This document shows positions 33,366-45,691 of a stretch of DNA of 64,000 bases, one piece after another. Every line of letters starts with the position of its first letter. The first letter of the stretch is position 1. The translations under genes were made by a program, and so were the position numbers. This stretch comes from Anseranas semipalmata (taxonomy: Eukaryota; Chordata; Aves; Anseriformes; Anseranatidae): positions 22,513-86,512 of the forward strand of contig VXAA01001418.1 of NCBI GenBank assembly GCA_013399115.1. The letters run 5' to 3'. A model generated the notes under the pieces. That model searched no databases. It was given only the letters and a program-made list of their open reading frames with translations, and was not told where the DNA came from.

Positions 33366-34729
33366 CCAGGCTAATGATCCTCAGCCTAATGAGGTCATGG
33401 AAAACACTGTCAAATGGTTGAGTGGAGGCTTGACATACCTTCAGATACCTGAGCCGTCCCATCCGGATCCCATTCACTGTTGCTAAATTCCTGGAGAGCT
33501 GCCTCGAAACTGCAACCCTCACCCACAGAGGCTGAGAAACGGATGATCGAGTTACAAAACCACCACGACTGGAACCTGCGGAGCCCTGCGAACACCACAG
33601 TGAAAGCCAGCAGAAGGCATGCTGTGGTAGGAGACATCTCCCCCAGGTTTTGCAGACCCTGCCTATGGGAAGCACTGAGGAAGGACACTGCAGAGGGGAC
33701 TCCCTGTGACACCTGGGGGAAGTGGGCTGGCAGCAGAAGACCTGTGGTCCTTAAGGGCCAGGGCAGCCCCACACTTTCTGCTGCACCCCAGGAGCAAGAC
33801 AGCCAGGAGGCTGGCCTGAACAGGCACCAGCTCCTGCAGCATCCTGGCTCAAAGGACACATCACCCATCAGAAATTGTCCTGGGGGCGTGGTGGATCTCC
33901 ATCCCAACCCCTCCCAGCCTTTTTCTTCTAATGCTTGCTAACTGTGGCTAGATTAAAGACTTCTCCAAGACCCAGCACAGGCAGCTGTTAATGAATACAC
34001 ACCTGCCCCTCTGCAGAGAGCCCCAGGGAATGTTCTGCCCTCTTTCTGTCCCCTGGGACAGCCTGTTCCCCAAGCCCTCCATGGAAGAGCCTGCGGTGGT
34101 GACCCCTCTCCACCACAGGAGACTTCCCTCTGAAGTATGCGACATGTTGTAAGAAGGCAAAGAGTAGCAAAAATTGCCCCTTTAAGCAGTGACTCTTTTC
34201 TCAAAAAGATGCTTTCCATAGCTTGGGCCAGCAAAGCAGGAGTAGTGGGACAATTCTGCTCCAAAAGGGGGTGAAGTAGCCACAGTGAGTGACCAGAAGT
34301 AGGTCTGGTTTGTTGGGGAGAGGGGCTGGCAGAGGCAGGCAAGTCATCCTGGGAAGCTTGCTGCTGGAGGTGCATGGTGCCGGGGAGCTGAATGGGACAA
34401 AAGCTCCATATGGGTTTTATACACAAACACCAGCACTGGGCTGAGCATCCCTTTGGTGGGCACAGGCAGCCACAAACCATCCCAGTACCCCCTTCACCCC
34501 AGCTTGCCACCACAATAGATGTGTCCACACCCACCAGGTGCAACCAAACCCCCATGTCCTCCCCTGAGCATCCCGCATCGCGCCCCAGCACCCAGCAGCG
34601 GAGGTGCTCGTCAGAGGAACTGGACAAGACTTGCCAGGACCCCAGGTCTGAGGGGGCTCTCGTGCACGCCGCCATCCTCGCGCGGCTCCAGCTGTGCCGA
34701 GCGGTGCCAGGTGCGTTGCCGAGATGACT
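33366..34729. other. Unannotated GC-rich DNA
   Basis: No repeat or gene recognised. A 240-codon minus frame (33953-34675) has no known domain and overlaps frames on the other strand. Confidence 0.4.
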
Positions 34730-34835
34730 GTGTTAAGGCCTCATTACGTCTGCTTGTCTGCGTTTAATGGGTTGTGACGGAGCCCTTTGGAGATAGCTAA
34801 ATAATCTCTGCTAACAGATCCCATCTGTTCCTCCC
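34730..34835. promoter_or_regulatory. Candidate regulatory block
   Basis: Short AT-richer block with CCTCATTACGTCTG (CRE/ATF-like TTACGTC), GTTTAATGGG and GATAGCTAAATAATCTC, between GC-rich flanks. Call rests on composition and motif words only. Confidence 0.2.
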
Positions 34836-35629
34836 CGAGCACTGGAGCCGACACCGCCGAGCCCAGACCCACTGCCTGGGCATTTGGGTACCTCTTGACA
34901 TCGAGACCTGCCGTGTGTCCCCTCCACATGCCTCCTCCTCCCAGCCCCTGCTGGAAGGGGACACTTCTGGGATCAGAGGAGAGCTGTGCAGAGCTCAGCC
35001 ATGGTGCCATCTCTCCAGAGCTCATCACCATGAATGGGAGCGTGGGTGGTGGCCCAGCGCCTGTGTCAAGGCCTTGAACACCCGGGTAGGTGCTGGGTGG
35101 GGTGTGCAGGGATGGGACCAAGCGGGACAGGTGGCCCTGCTGCAAATGTGCAGGGTTCAGGGAGACCTCACAAGGTTGTTTGAGTCCTGTAAAGGATGAG
35201 ACCTCCCCAGCAGCAGGAGGGAGCAGGAGGCAAGCTTTGGAGCAGAAAGCTGTAAAGAAGGACAAAATGGGGCAAATGCAAGGTCTGGCTTTAGAGAAAA
35301 AGGTCTGGATTTAGAGCTTTTCTGCTAACAGGTGGCAGAGCCTCCATGCAGAAACTGATCCATGGCGATGCAGCAAAATCCACGTGGGAGAGAGATGGAA
35401 AGGGAGGGGGGATGTGGAGGCACACAAGCAGAGCAGGACAAAAAACACAACACAACCAATGGAGCTCAATGAGGTGGAGCCTGACCCATGTCCTGCTGCC
35501 TAGCACAGCAGCGAACCCCGTGGTCTGCAGGGGAACCAGTGGCCTGTCACTGGGGGGACCCAAAGGACTCCTGTAAGCAAGAACTTTGCAGGAGCTTTGT
35601 GCCCCTCTCGGCTGTCACTGCGGGGTTAA
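34836..35629. other. Unannotated DNA
   Basis: No recognised gene or repeat. Confidence 0.4.
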
Positions 35630-35800
35630 CCGCCAGATACCGCTCAGAGCCGTGGCAAGGGATGATCCCTTGATTTTCCATTATCCAGCAGGCCCTCTGT
35701 CACGCTGGAGCTATTTATGAGGATCTTCCTAAACCAACTCTTGCGTGCTCCTGCCGTAAATCATCAGAGATGATATCTGAGCATCATCACCATGCGTGAG
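35630..35800. promoter_or_regulatory. Candidate regulatory block
   Basis: CTTGATTTTCCATTATCC, GAGCTATTTATGAGGATC, CCGTAAATCATCAGAGATG and repeated ATCATC words in 150 bases, with no repeat signature. It may be a conserved non-coding element; unverified. Confidence 0.2.
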
Positions 35801-37599
35801 ATTGCACCTCTGCCAAGTCCCAGCTGCAAGAAAGCGGTTCCCTCCCTCCGTACGCGCAAGCATCCCTCGGCAGCTCGGGTGCCTGGGGAACAGCAGCCCC
35901 AGCGCCCGCCGAAGCACAGGCGGATGGGGCGGTGGAGCTGTCACCCAGGTCCCCCTGGCGTCCCTCCTGAAGTGGCCTCAGGAGCTGGCTGACCTCTGGT
36001 GAAGGAGCTCTCCACGATCTCAGGTGCTCATCACACTTCAACAGGGACAACCCTGACCACCCCTGTCCCGAGCATGCACTGCTGAGCACAGTGATGCTGC
36101 TGGCCACAGCCCAAGAAATAGGCACCCTGCGTGTTCTGCTTGTCCCCAGCCTGGGGCTATGAGCAAGGGGTGTTGCTTCAGGAACATCCCCTGAAGCCCC
36201 CAGGAGTGCTCTAGTAGCCTCCAAAGCACCTGAAGATGGCCTGGCCTCACCTCAGCAAACACCAGATCTTCTCATTTCACCTTTCCCCATTCGACATTGT
36301 CCCTTCCCCAGGCCAGTGGTGCTTCCTCCTCCTTTCTGCTTGTTCAGCTCCCCAGGGCCAACTCAAGAGCATGGTCACCTGGAGATGCTCACTGCTGGCC
36401 ATGGGTCAGTGCCATAGTCAAAGGCCAAGGGCACCCACAGCTTCCTAGCTGCCCAGTACAGGTACTCACAGAGCAAGACAGACACCCAGACACAGCCACA
36501 TGTCAAGACCATCAGTCTACTCACTGGAGTCTTTCCCCAAGTGTCCTGGCTAACTGCGGCTCTCCTGGTTCATACTCTCTCAGCAGGACTGTCCCCATTC
36601 TTTCACAGGTAGGCAGTCCCTGCGTCACTCTGCCATCTTCACCTATGGCTTTTCAGAAAAGAATTCACCCACGACCAGCTTCTTACATCAGTTTTGCTAG
36701 AGCTTCTGGAAGGAGAAATGGCTCAGCATGGGGAAATGCCTGATCTGCTTGCCCATATTTGTGCTTCCTGAGGGTCAGCACAGCACCCCAGAGCTCCCAG
36801 CCCAGCCCAGGCATGCCGGGAACCAGGGGCTGGGCTGCCCAAGATGCTGGCCCCGGCCCCTGCCCTGCGCAGGGCTCTGAGGCAGGGTTTCCACGCTCTG
36901 CCTGCCCTGCTTGTCTGCCGCCAGGCTGGAAATCCCAACCATAGCTGCAAAGTGCGTAAAGCTCTTTCCTGCCCAGCTCCACTTGGAGTTCAGCCCTCCC
37001 ATCTCCTAGGCCTTCATCCAGCAAAGCACTTAAGTGCACACTCCTCCCTAAGTGAAATCAATGGGACCACTCATGCACTTAACTCTGAGGCAGGGTTCAC
37101 CAGACCCATGGGCTGATGTATTTCTGTGCCAGACTCCAAGTCCTTCTCCTTGGCTAGACGATCCTCAAGTCCCTGATTATTTTTTTATTTTTATTTTTTG
37201 TATCAGCCAGACCCATGAAGACAGGGAAGGTGCAGGACCTAGATATGGGGCTGAGCACTGAGAAGCTTGCTACATCTTCCCATACTTGCTCCTGGTCAGG
37301 CCACATATGATACGCACCTCTAGGGAGGTCTCCCCCAGCCACAACACCAGGCAAGCAAGCCAACTTGCTTACAGGGCTACTTTCTGCCTGGTGTCTGTCT
37401 TCTCCAGGTGGCTGCAGCTCTCCAAGACTCACATCTCCTCTCCATCTCCCCAGTGCAGTGCACCCTGCCCAATCACGCCTGTGGGCAAGAGCTCAGCTTG
37501 TCCCCAGAGCTTCTCCCTCCCCACCTCGTCTGCCATTTGGACACAGGACGTCGTGCCCCAGCAGCATGTTTTTCACACGTGTCGTTATTCCCCTAGAAG
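35801..37599. other. Unannotated DNA with one T-rich repeat
   Basis: Nothing recognised as gene or interspersed repeat. The T-rich run at 37177-37199 is listed separately. Confidence 0.4.
37177..37199 (+). repeat. T-rich (ATTTT)n simple repeat
   Basis: Runs of five to seven T separated by single A residues over 23 bases. It could be the antisense A-tail of an old retroposed sequence, but no such body is recognised nearby. Confidence 0.8.
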
Positions 37600-37860
37600 C
37601 CAGTGAAAGAGGAATGCCAAGAAGCTGTAGTCACAGCATCACCGAAGCCCATAAATATCACGCTTGCCCCGTTTACCAAGCAATGCAGACAAGAAAGGAG
37701 CTGTTACTCACTCCAGCCCCATTTATCCTTCAGACACTCAGATTGTGGAACATGCTCCTGCTTCCCGCCAGATGTTTAGAGGTCTGCTTCGTTCATTGTT
37801 TACTTCTTGAGACGACGAGTCCTCAGGCACCAGTCTCTGGACGCATGTCTTTGTGCTCGG
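37600..37860. promoter_or_regulatory. Candidate regulatory block (MEF2/FOX-like)
   Basis: CCCATAAATATCACG (MEF2-like) near 37650 and TTCATTGTTTACTTC (forkhead-like TGTTTAC) near 37792 lie in a stretch less GC-rich than its surroundings. No repeat signature. Weak support. Confidence 0.2.
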
Positions 37861-40800
37861 CACAGCTTCTTGAAACCCTTGAGTCAATACTTTCAGATGA
37901 GCTTGTTTGGAAAGTGTTAGGAAAGCAAGGGAAAAATACTGTGGAAGAGATGTGATCCTTCGCCAGAAACCCGGGAGTGAGGTCACCAGCCACAGTACAT
38001 GGGGCTGGTGGTTGTGTTTGCACGGCCCTTTGAACGCGGGTCTGCCACAGAGATGCAGCGAGGTTTTGCTCTCATGGCAGCACCCCGAAGGAATTGACAC
38101 CGTGGGCTGGGAAGTGTCCCCGTGTCCCCAGTAGGGACCCACTCCCTGCCACTCTCTATGGGGAGGGAGCTTCCAGCGAGCCTCAGCACAGCTGCAGCAA
38201 ATGCAAGAACCTCTCTTCTTCCAAATGGGGATGGAGATGTTCTGAATTAAAGGAGTTAGCATGAAATTAGCCCTAAGCGGTTCAGCCTGTTGGCGAGGAC
38301 AGGCCTTGGGGTTGGGCAGCAGCAGCCCTTCCTCCCACGCTTGTCCTGCTCCATTCATCCAGCCGCTGCCTTGCGGGAAGGCAGCTGGTCTGGTGCTCAG
38401 ACCCGTGCACCCCCAGCTGCGTGGCGGACAGGCTCAGTGCTCCTACTGTGGCAGATCAGGGACATCTGTGCACCAGAAGCCACAGGGACTGCGGTGGGGG
38501 ACTTCTGCTTTCCAAGAAGCCCAAGGTAGCCTCATTCCTTCTGCAAATCCTCTCCTGCTGTTGCTGTGAAACCTACAGGAGAAACCCAGGAGGTCCACAG
38601 CTCTCCATCCACCAGTGACCACACCAGAGAGCCATGTGGGAATGGTTGAGGCTGGGAAGCAGGGGCATCATCTCTGGGCTGGTGCCAGTGAACTGATGGG
38701 TTGTGGATGGGTGCAGCAGGAGACCCCAGCCTGTCAGTGGGGACGAGAGACCCCTCTCCTGGGGAGCAAAACACGCGGATGAGGGGCATGCAGGGCCAAG
38801 CTGCCTCGCACGCAAGCCACAAGTGTGAAAGTTTCCAACCTGCATCGCCGCTGCTTCCAAACCACAGGGAACATGAATCACCCCAGCAGATTGGCTCCCT
38901 GAAGGCTCTCAAGGGCAGCAGCTCACGGAGTCTTATGTTGGCCAGTGCTCCCTGCTCCTAACGCAAAACCTTCTGGCGTGCCCGTGCTCCGTGGTACCAT
39001 TGTGGGGGGCTATGGCTCAGGCAGGTCCCCCAGGAACACTGTACCTGCATCTGCCCTCTTTATCCAGCCCTGGTCCTGCTGTACATCACCCCTCTGGCTT
39101 CGCAGGCTCACCGCGGTGGCTCAGCATCCTCCAGCTGGTGGCCGCAGCCAGCCATTCCAGGACCATCGGCTGATGCAAGCCAATGTCCCCACCTGCCAGA
39201 GCTGGGCTCCACCATGTCCCCGCTGCAGAACAAGCTCTACCTGCCCTCCTGCAGCCTTGGGAAGGCAAGGAGGTATGGGGGTAGAAGCTCCAACTGCAGC
39301 ACTGGCTGCTGCACAGGGCTCAGAGCAGAGATGCTGGGGAGATCCTGGCTCCCCCAGCATTGCCAAGGGGACTTCAGCAGGCACGGGACTGCCTGCATTC
39401 TTGAAGCTACAGCAGCATTTGGATATGGGATGCACTAAGGGGTATGGGACCCCTGGACATCTTTGAAGTCTGTGGTGGGACCAGACAGACCCCCACCCCT
39501 GCGCAGAGCCACCCACAGCACAGGCCAGCAGGCCACCTTTCCCATCGTGACGGTCACCAGGAGCCCATCTCTGAGCTGCTGCGATTCCCTGGAGTCACAG
39601 CAGGATGGGGCTGGTGTTGGTTGGAGATGAAGGGAGAGCATCCCCATGCTGATGGGGCTGGGGCAGGCAACAAGAGGAGCAACGAGAGAGGTTGGGTTGA
39701 ACGGGGCCACGGTACCAACTAGAGAAAGTGGGAGATCTCCAGAGACTGATTTGCGGCTCCTGAAAATGCAGGCTCAGGAGTATAAAGGCAAAGAGCTGAG
39801 CCAACATGGGAGGAGCGTGTCCTGTGGCCTGCCTGACACAGGGCTGCAAATTACGTCTGCATGTGGGCTTCCCCCACGAGAAGCACCCAAAGCAGAGGTG
39901 GGCGCTGGGTCTTGGATCCAGCTGGAACTCCCCAGGAGCCACGAAACTGGGATGGAGCCACCTGGGCAGGTGATGGTGGTGGGGCTGGGGGAAGGGTCCC
40001 CCCTCGCCTGTGCGGGTGTCCCTGGCTGGCTGCGGGACGTGGCGGTGTGGAGCCCAGGCTGCACGCGGCGTCTGGCGGAGGCAGCGGGTGATTCATGTCC
40101 AGCCCTTCCCCAGCCTGGAAACATTCTTGGCATGTGGCAGCTCCCAGCTGTCCCGCTGGTTAACCCTGGTTTAGCCCAGCCTGGCAGGAGATGGGACACG
40201 TGTGGCCCCACTCAGCCTCTCACGGCCCAGCCCTGACCCCTCAGCTCTGCGATGCCCCCCGAAACCCTGCACCAAGCCCCTCAGCTCTCTCCTGTGCATC
40301 CCTCAACATCAGTAGGAGCAAGGCAGAGCTGGTATGGGTGGAAAAAAAAAAAACAGGAGTTAAGGACTTTTCCACCTCTCGGACATCCCGGTGGGCTGCA
40401 GGGGTGCATCACTGGTTGTCTCTAGGGTTGGGCTGGGATTAAGGGCATGTCCTGGAAAGGGGCTTTGGGGCGAGCACAGGACCACGTCCTAGGAGAAGGT
40501 ATCTCATTTTGCCTGACTGCATCTGGAAAATGCTATAGACAAGCAGCCAGGCTTGTCTGGGCTCCCAGCAGTGCATCGAGAGGGAACAGGGACACGGCAG
40601 CACGCTGCCAGCACAGCCCGGGGAGGCCAGCGGGAGCACAAGGGCGGGTGCTCTGGGTACACAGGGCACCGGCACCCACAGCTCAGCCCTCCCAACCCCA
40701 TGCTGGCACTGGCCAGGAGGGGACCATGACCCCAGGGTGGTCTGCGGCGGGATCCAAGCCTGGCTGGACCATCGTGGGTGACCTGCCCTGCCTGGGGTGG

Positions 40801-43059
40801 CCCCTGCACTCTGCTCCAGGAGCTGCTGGCAGCCCGGTGAGCTCAGCCCTGCAAGGCGTTAGCTCATCTCCCCACTGCTCGCATGACTTGGCACGTGCTC
40901 TTGCCTGTTTGGGATCCAAGGGGATGACCCCAACCCTGGGCTGCTCTCACTCCACCCAGCATGGAGAGACAGCGAGCAGTGCCCAGCACCCCGCGCTCCC
41001 CAGCCACACCACTGCCCTCCTGGCACCCATGGGGATCCTCACCCAGGGGTTGTCCCATGCTGCTGGGACACCCGTGGACCAACATGCCTGCCACGGAGGC
41101 AGGCACCATGGTCCATAAGAGTGGAGGGGACCATGCAGAGGAGAGGCTCAACCCATCCACCCAGGACACTCATCTCTCCAAGGTTGGAGAGGCCAGCACA
41201 GGGACCAACACCTGCGTGCACGGTGGAGCAGAACCTGGACAACCAGCTGGACCACGCATGGTCACAGGCACTGTGGCTCCAGCAAGGCTGGAAAAAGCCT
41301 CCAGATATGCACAGGCACCCAGGAGAGGTGGTCACTGTCCCCTCTACTCTGTCCATGCCAGGGTGGACAGAGCAGGGCTAGGACGCAGTCACGGCAGAAG
41401 GGAGCAGCCAGTGCGGGAGGAATGTGCTGTTGCATGGGAGGGAGGAGATCACAGCAAAGGAATGTGCTGTGCCACGGCCAGGGCCGGGGGGAGCGCGAGA
41501 GGAACCAGCAGGCAAGAAAAATAAACTCCATCTCTCCCAGGGCTACAGGGCCGCAGTCCTTCTGGTCGCAATTTTTTTCCTTCTCCCTCTTAAATAAAAC
41601 ATGATGTCAGCCATTGTTCTGGCTGCAGAAGGACTGCCAAAAGCTCTGGCCCTTTCTCAAGCATCCTCCAAGCCCTGCTCACCTCTCCAGTACAGGACAG
41701 CAGACGTGAGACCCGTAGGTTAGGGTCAGCCCTTCTCCCGGTCCCTGCTGGGCTCAGGGAGCCAAGGCACGGCCATGGGGTCATCACCCACTTCCCATCC
41801 CTTCACCTGCTCCATGAACATCACCCCACCATGGTGGGTCTTTTGACTGCCGACATCCCTGCCTGCCCCCTTAGGAAGCCAAGAGGCCCCCCAGAAGCTC
41901 CCAGGCTGATGGTGAACCCTCAGCACCAAGCCGGGAGCATTGCCCACCACAGGAAGGGTGGTTAAAGCTTGCATGGTCAGAGATGGTCCTCAGGAAGCTG
42001 TGCACAAAGATACAGGACACTGCTGCCTCCTCTCTGTGCCCGGCATAGCCTGTCCTGGATGCGAGGGAGCAGCCGTACCGCGGCCACCGAGGCTCTGCAG
42101 CCAGGCGGCACCTGGCTGGCCAGCAGCTCCCACCCGGAGCACAGGGTCAGCCCGAGCCCAGCCATCTGTGAGCAGCTGCTTCCAGCTCCGCAGGGAGATG
42201 CCGGCTCTGCAGATGCAGCCCATAAAACCAGAAAATCACAGGCAAAGAGCACCCCAGGGGCCTGACGCATCCCTCCACATCCACATCCACCCAAGCTCGC
42301 TGGCCAGCTCCAGGTGGATGTCAGGCAGGCAACATCCAGCTCTGGAAATTGGGATGGCGCCCCAGGTCCTTCCCCAGAGCAACACCTGGAGCTGGTGACC
42401 ATTGTGCTGCTCAGGGCTTTGGAGAAACCCAGCCTGTTGCAGGAGGGGGTGCTTCATGCTGCCAGGGGGACACTACAGAAGCAGGGTTTCAAACATGTTA
42501 ACAGGTGAAGACCCAGCACCCCCAGGAAGGTTGAATGCAGTTTGTGGGCATGGAAATAGGACTGCTCGGGCAAGATGCAGGCAGTGGGAACGATGCTGGG
42601 CTGCTGGTGGGAGAGCTGGTCCCCTCCTGCGCACACCACACGCTGCAGAGAGCTCTGTCTACGGAGCTCCTCAAAGCTGAGAGGGGATTTGATCCTGGGG
42701 TATACACGGATGGAAAATGGGCCTGAAGGGATGATCCCCCCTCCACTGTTGGGACAGTGGACCTCTGTGGTGGAACAGTGCTGGGACACCGTGCCACCCT
42801 CTGGACTGGGACAAGCACAGACACCCATGCAGCAGATCTGTGAACAGAAAGGCTGAGCTGGGTTATGGTGGAGCTCTGGCTGAGCACAGCCCAGCACTGC
42901 ACCCCTCTTGCAAGAGATACAACCACTATCTGGGCAGCCATCTCCTCACCACCACCAGTGAGGCCACCTCTGGATGCTTTGAGACTGTCTCCATGGCTGG
43001 GACAGGGACCAGCTTGCCCTTAGCACGCTGTGCACCTTTGATCACATTCAGTACAGTTC
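37861..43059. other. Long repeat-free GC-rich stretch
   Basis: About 5.2 kb without recognised CR1, RNA gene or exon. A 12-base A run at 40342-40353 is the only simple repeat of note. A 223-codon plus frame (40447-41118) and several of about 150 codons look compositional. TTAAATAAAAC near 41590 includes an AATAAA word without other 3'-end context. Confidence 0.35.
40342..40353 (+). repeat. Poly(A) tract
   Basis: Twelve consecutive A residues in GC-rich DNA. No retroposed gene body is recognised upstream. Confidence 0.9.
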
Positions 43060-43690
43060 CACATTCATGGGAGCATAGGACTGGAAGGGTCCTGAGCCCC
43101 ACACCACTTGACAACCTTTGCCAGTGCCACCTGCTCTTGCCCGAGCACTTTCCCCAAGGAAAAGCTCCAGGACAGCAGAGAAAGATGGGCTTCCTTTTCC
43201 ACACCAGATTATTCACAGCCAGCTAACATTCATTTCTTCCTCTGCCAAAACCAGCCATGTGCTCAGGCAGCTTTTATCCACAGCCACCTTCTCTCTCCTT
43301 AAACCAGGCCAGCTCTCCCTGGCTGTCACTCCACTGACTGCTTCTTCCACCTGCATGCACGTGGTCCCTGATCCAGGCTCACAACACCCTCAGGATGGGA
43401 ACTACCATCTTTATGTCCAGTAGGGCCATTTTAAGTTGTGGCTTGTGTCCATCACTTCTTTTTCTTTCTCTGTGCACCTCTGAGGAGAATCTGGCTTTGT
43501 TGTCTCTACAACTCCATCCGTGGAATCAGCCTGACCTCATACAGTAACACCATCATAGTCTCCCCAGCCTGAGGCTCACCAGGCTGAAGAAGCCAAACTT
43601 TGGTTTCCACTGCTCATACAGGCCACACCTCATCCACACCACTTCTGTTGGAAGATCTTCTTTAGCATAATCCGGGATCACCTGTGCCTT
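43060..43690 (-). mobile_element. Very old CR1 LINE (antisense), interrupted match
   Basis: 43065-43100 (GAGCATAGGACTGGAAGGGT) resembles the complement of a CR1 3' end. From 43400, AAGTTGTGGCTTGTGTCCAT, CTGTGCACCTCTGAGGAGAA, TCTGGCTTTGTTGTCTCTAC and CAGGCTGAAGAAGCCAAACT follow the antisense of the RT C-terminus in the right order. About 290 bp between the two blocks are not alignable by eye and may be an insertion or extreme decay. The second block alone is convincing. Confidence 0.6.
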
Positions 43691-45565
43691 TCCCAGAGGC
43701 ACCATCCGATCACTCCTCTGCGCTCTCACTCCTTTGTTTCACACTCTTCTGGTGAACATCCCATAAGCAGTCACGGCTTCCCCAACATGGTGGGAACATG
43801 ATTTATCTACAGCCTAGATACAAGTCCCTTGCTCTTGGTCCAAACACTGCAGGTAAGAATTCAGTGTGAGCTCCAGCATCAGAGAAGTACAGACATCAAG
43901 TGCAGATTATCCCACTGCAGCCTCTTCCTCCTCCAGGAATAAGCAACATCTTTGCTCCATAGTCAAAGCTCCTCTGTCAGGGCACAGCAGAGCTCCACCT
44001 AAGAGACAGAATACCTGCAGCACTGTGCTACATCCCATCTATAAGACAAGTTATCTACAGCACAAGCCCAGGATCCATCCAGGAGACACAACAAGGACAC
44101 AAACACACCACCAGCACAGCCCAAATGAGGATGGAAGGCTCACAGACGAGCTTAAATAAGGCTCCTGGGCCATGGGCAGGGGTGTGGATAGGGCCCAGGT
44201 GGGACTGATCAGGGTAGTTAGGTCTGTAAGTGCACTCAGGGTCCTGAGATTCTCCAGATGCAATTGGGAGTGGTGACAGGGGGAGAGGGCTGCTCTATGT
44301 AGGGAGTATATAGAGAGGCCAGAGAGTTCAGCACTGCCTTGTGCAAGCACCTCCTAGTGTCTCTCCACTGCCATGCCCCATGCTGCCCTGTCCAACCCAT
44401 ACTGTGGGCAGGGGACACCCCCAGAGACCGCTCCTGCCACCAAGTCCTTGCCTCCTCGTGCTACCCATGCCCAGCACAGACCTTCACCTGGCTGCCCCAC
44501 GCGGAGGGGTGTTGTATCCCCAGCACCCTGGCTGCTCAGTGCGGGACCCTCGCAGGGGAAGGGGGATGTCGTGCTGTCCCTGCCATCACTGGTCTTGCAG
44601 CCGGCATCCAAGGGGAGCTCAGCCACCTCCTGGCCAGCACCACTGGGTGTCCATGCCAGAGCCCAGGACATATCCCAGCGCATCATCTCATTTGTGAACC
44701 ATCCCAGAGGGCTGTTCCCTCTGACCCGGGGCACAGGACATTTCCTTCTGTCTCCCTGCTCACTTGTGCACCTCGGCATGGTACAGCGTCAGCGCGTGGG
44801 GTGCAGGGGAGGGTGGCAGGGTGGTGGGAGCCACACGGTGCCTGGCAGCCAGGACTCTGCCCACGTCCCTGTGCTTTTCCTCTGCTTGCATGACTGCAGT
44901 AAGCAACTCCCCAAGTGAAAAATGTGTGGGAAGCATGAGAAGAGAGGGGAGTTGTTCGCAATTCTGGGCCTCTTAAAATGCATCCTTCCTGGAATGAGGA
45001 GAAAAATATGGTCTTGATCCTGGAGATAAGGCCGGCAATAGTTAACATTTGAGATGTCTGCAGGGATCTTGTACCATTACGGCCACAGAAGGGGAGTGAG
45101 GATGTTGCTAACACGACCTGCATAAATCAACCAGCAGCTCAAGCACAGTGATGGGTGCTCAGGGTGGCATCTACTCCTTTCCAGGGTTGCAGTGGAAAAG
45201 TGATTGTGTGGCAGCCTCAGATAAGCAGAGAATCTGAGCATAGAGGAAGGGGACTGAAGGTGTCCACTGGGAGACTCCAGAGGGACCTGATTAGGGTCCA
45301 CTGCAGCGCTTGGGCAGAGCGGGGCTGGAGTGCACACCTGTGGAAATATCTCAGGCTGAGATGCTGTGCAGACTGTTTTCCAGGAGTCTCCTTCAGTGGG
45401 GTGGGTACGGGACCTGCAGGCAGCTCCTTGCTTTGTTCAGGTGCTGCCTGGGCACACTGTGCTCTCTGCAGGCAATGTCAGAGTTCACTCTCAGAGCCTG
45501 TGTTCGTAAATGAAATGAGCGCTGAGCAGAGCAAGCATGATGAACATCTTTCCTCCTTCTTCCAG
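43691..45565. other. Unannotated DNA with a possible decayed tandem repeat
   Basis: Near 43853, ACTGCAGGTAAGAATT is a strong donor consensus without a supported exon. 43995-44090 holds words repeated at roughly 40-base spacing (CTGCAGCACTG / CTACAGCACAAG; CTAAGAGACAG / ATAAGACAAG / AGGAGACACAA), perhaps an eroded minisatellite. No gene recognised. Confidence 0.3.
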
Positions 45566-45665
45566 GTGCTGAATATCTTCAGGAACTCTGTCTCCAGCCT
45601 GAAGGCTGGGGGAACTGAAAAACGAGAAACCCAACATGAAGACACTTCTCCAGATTCTGACAATG
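45566..45665 (+). other. Candidate internal coding exon (100 bp)
   Basis: A pyrimidine tract CTTTCCTCCTTCTTCCAG ends at 45565 and AATG/GTAGGT begins an intron at 45666, giving good 3' and 5' splice sites 100 bp apart. Only one of the three plus frames is open: 33 codons, reading VLNIFRNSVSSLKAGG at the start and an acidic, Ser/Thr-rich HEDTSPDSDN at the end, leaving phase 1. I do not recognise the protein. Neighbouring exons are not identified. The frame also stays open upstream into intron-like sequence, so openness alone is weak evidence. Confidence 0.22.
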
Positions 45666-45691
45666 GTAGGTTCATGGATGAACCACCTACC
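45665..45691 (+). other. Inverted repeat over the putative donor
   Basis: GGTTCAT (45669-45675) and ATGAACC (45678-45684) pair perfectly across a two-base loop. GGTAGG (45665-45670) can instead pair with CCTACC (45686-45691). The structure covers the GTAGGT donor of the candidate exon and in RNA could compete with its recognition. It may equally be chance. Confidence 0.5.

Noticed and set aside
33953..34675. 240-codon minus frame as a gene
   Set aside because: No domain, overlapping frames on the opposite strand, no exon signals.
43853..43865. Donor-like CTGCAG/GTAAGAATT as the end of an exon
   Set aside because: Strong donor wording but no acceptor with an open frame upstream; isolated donors occur by chance.
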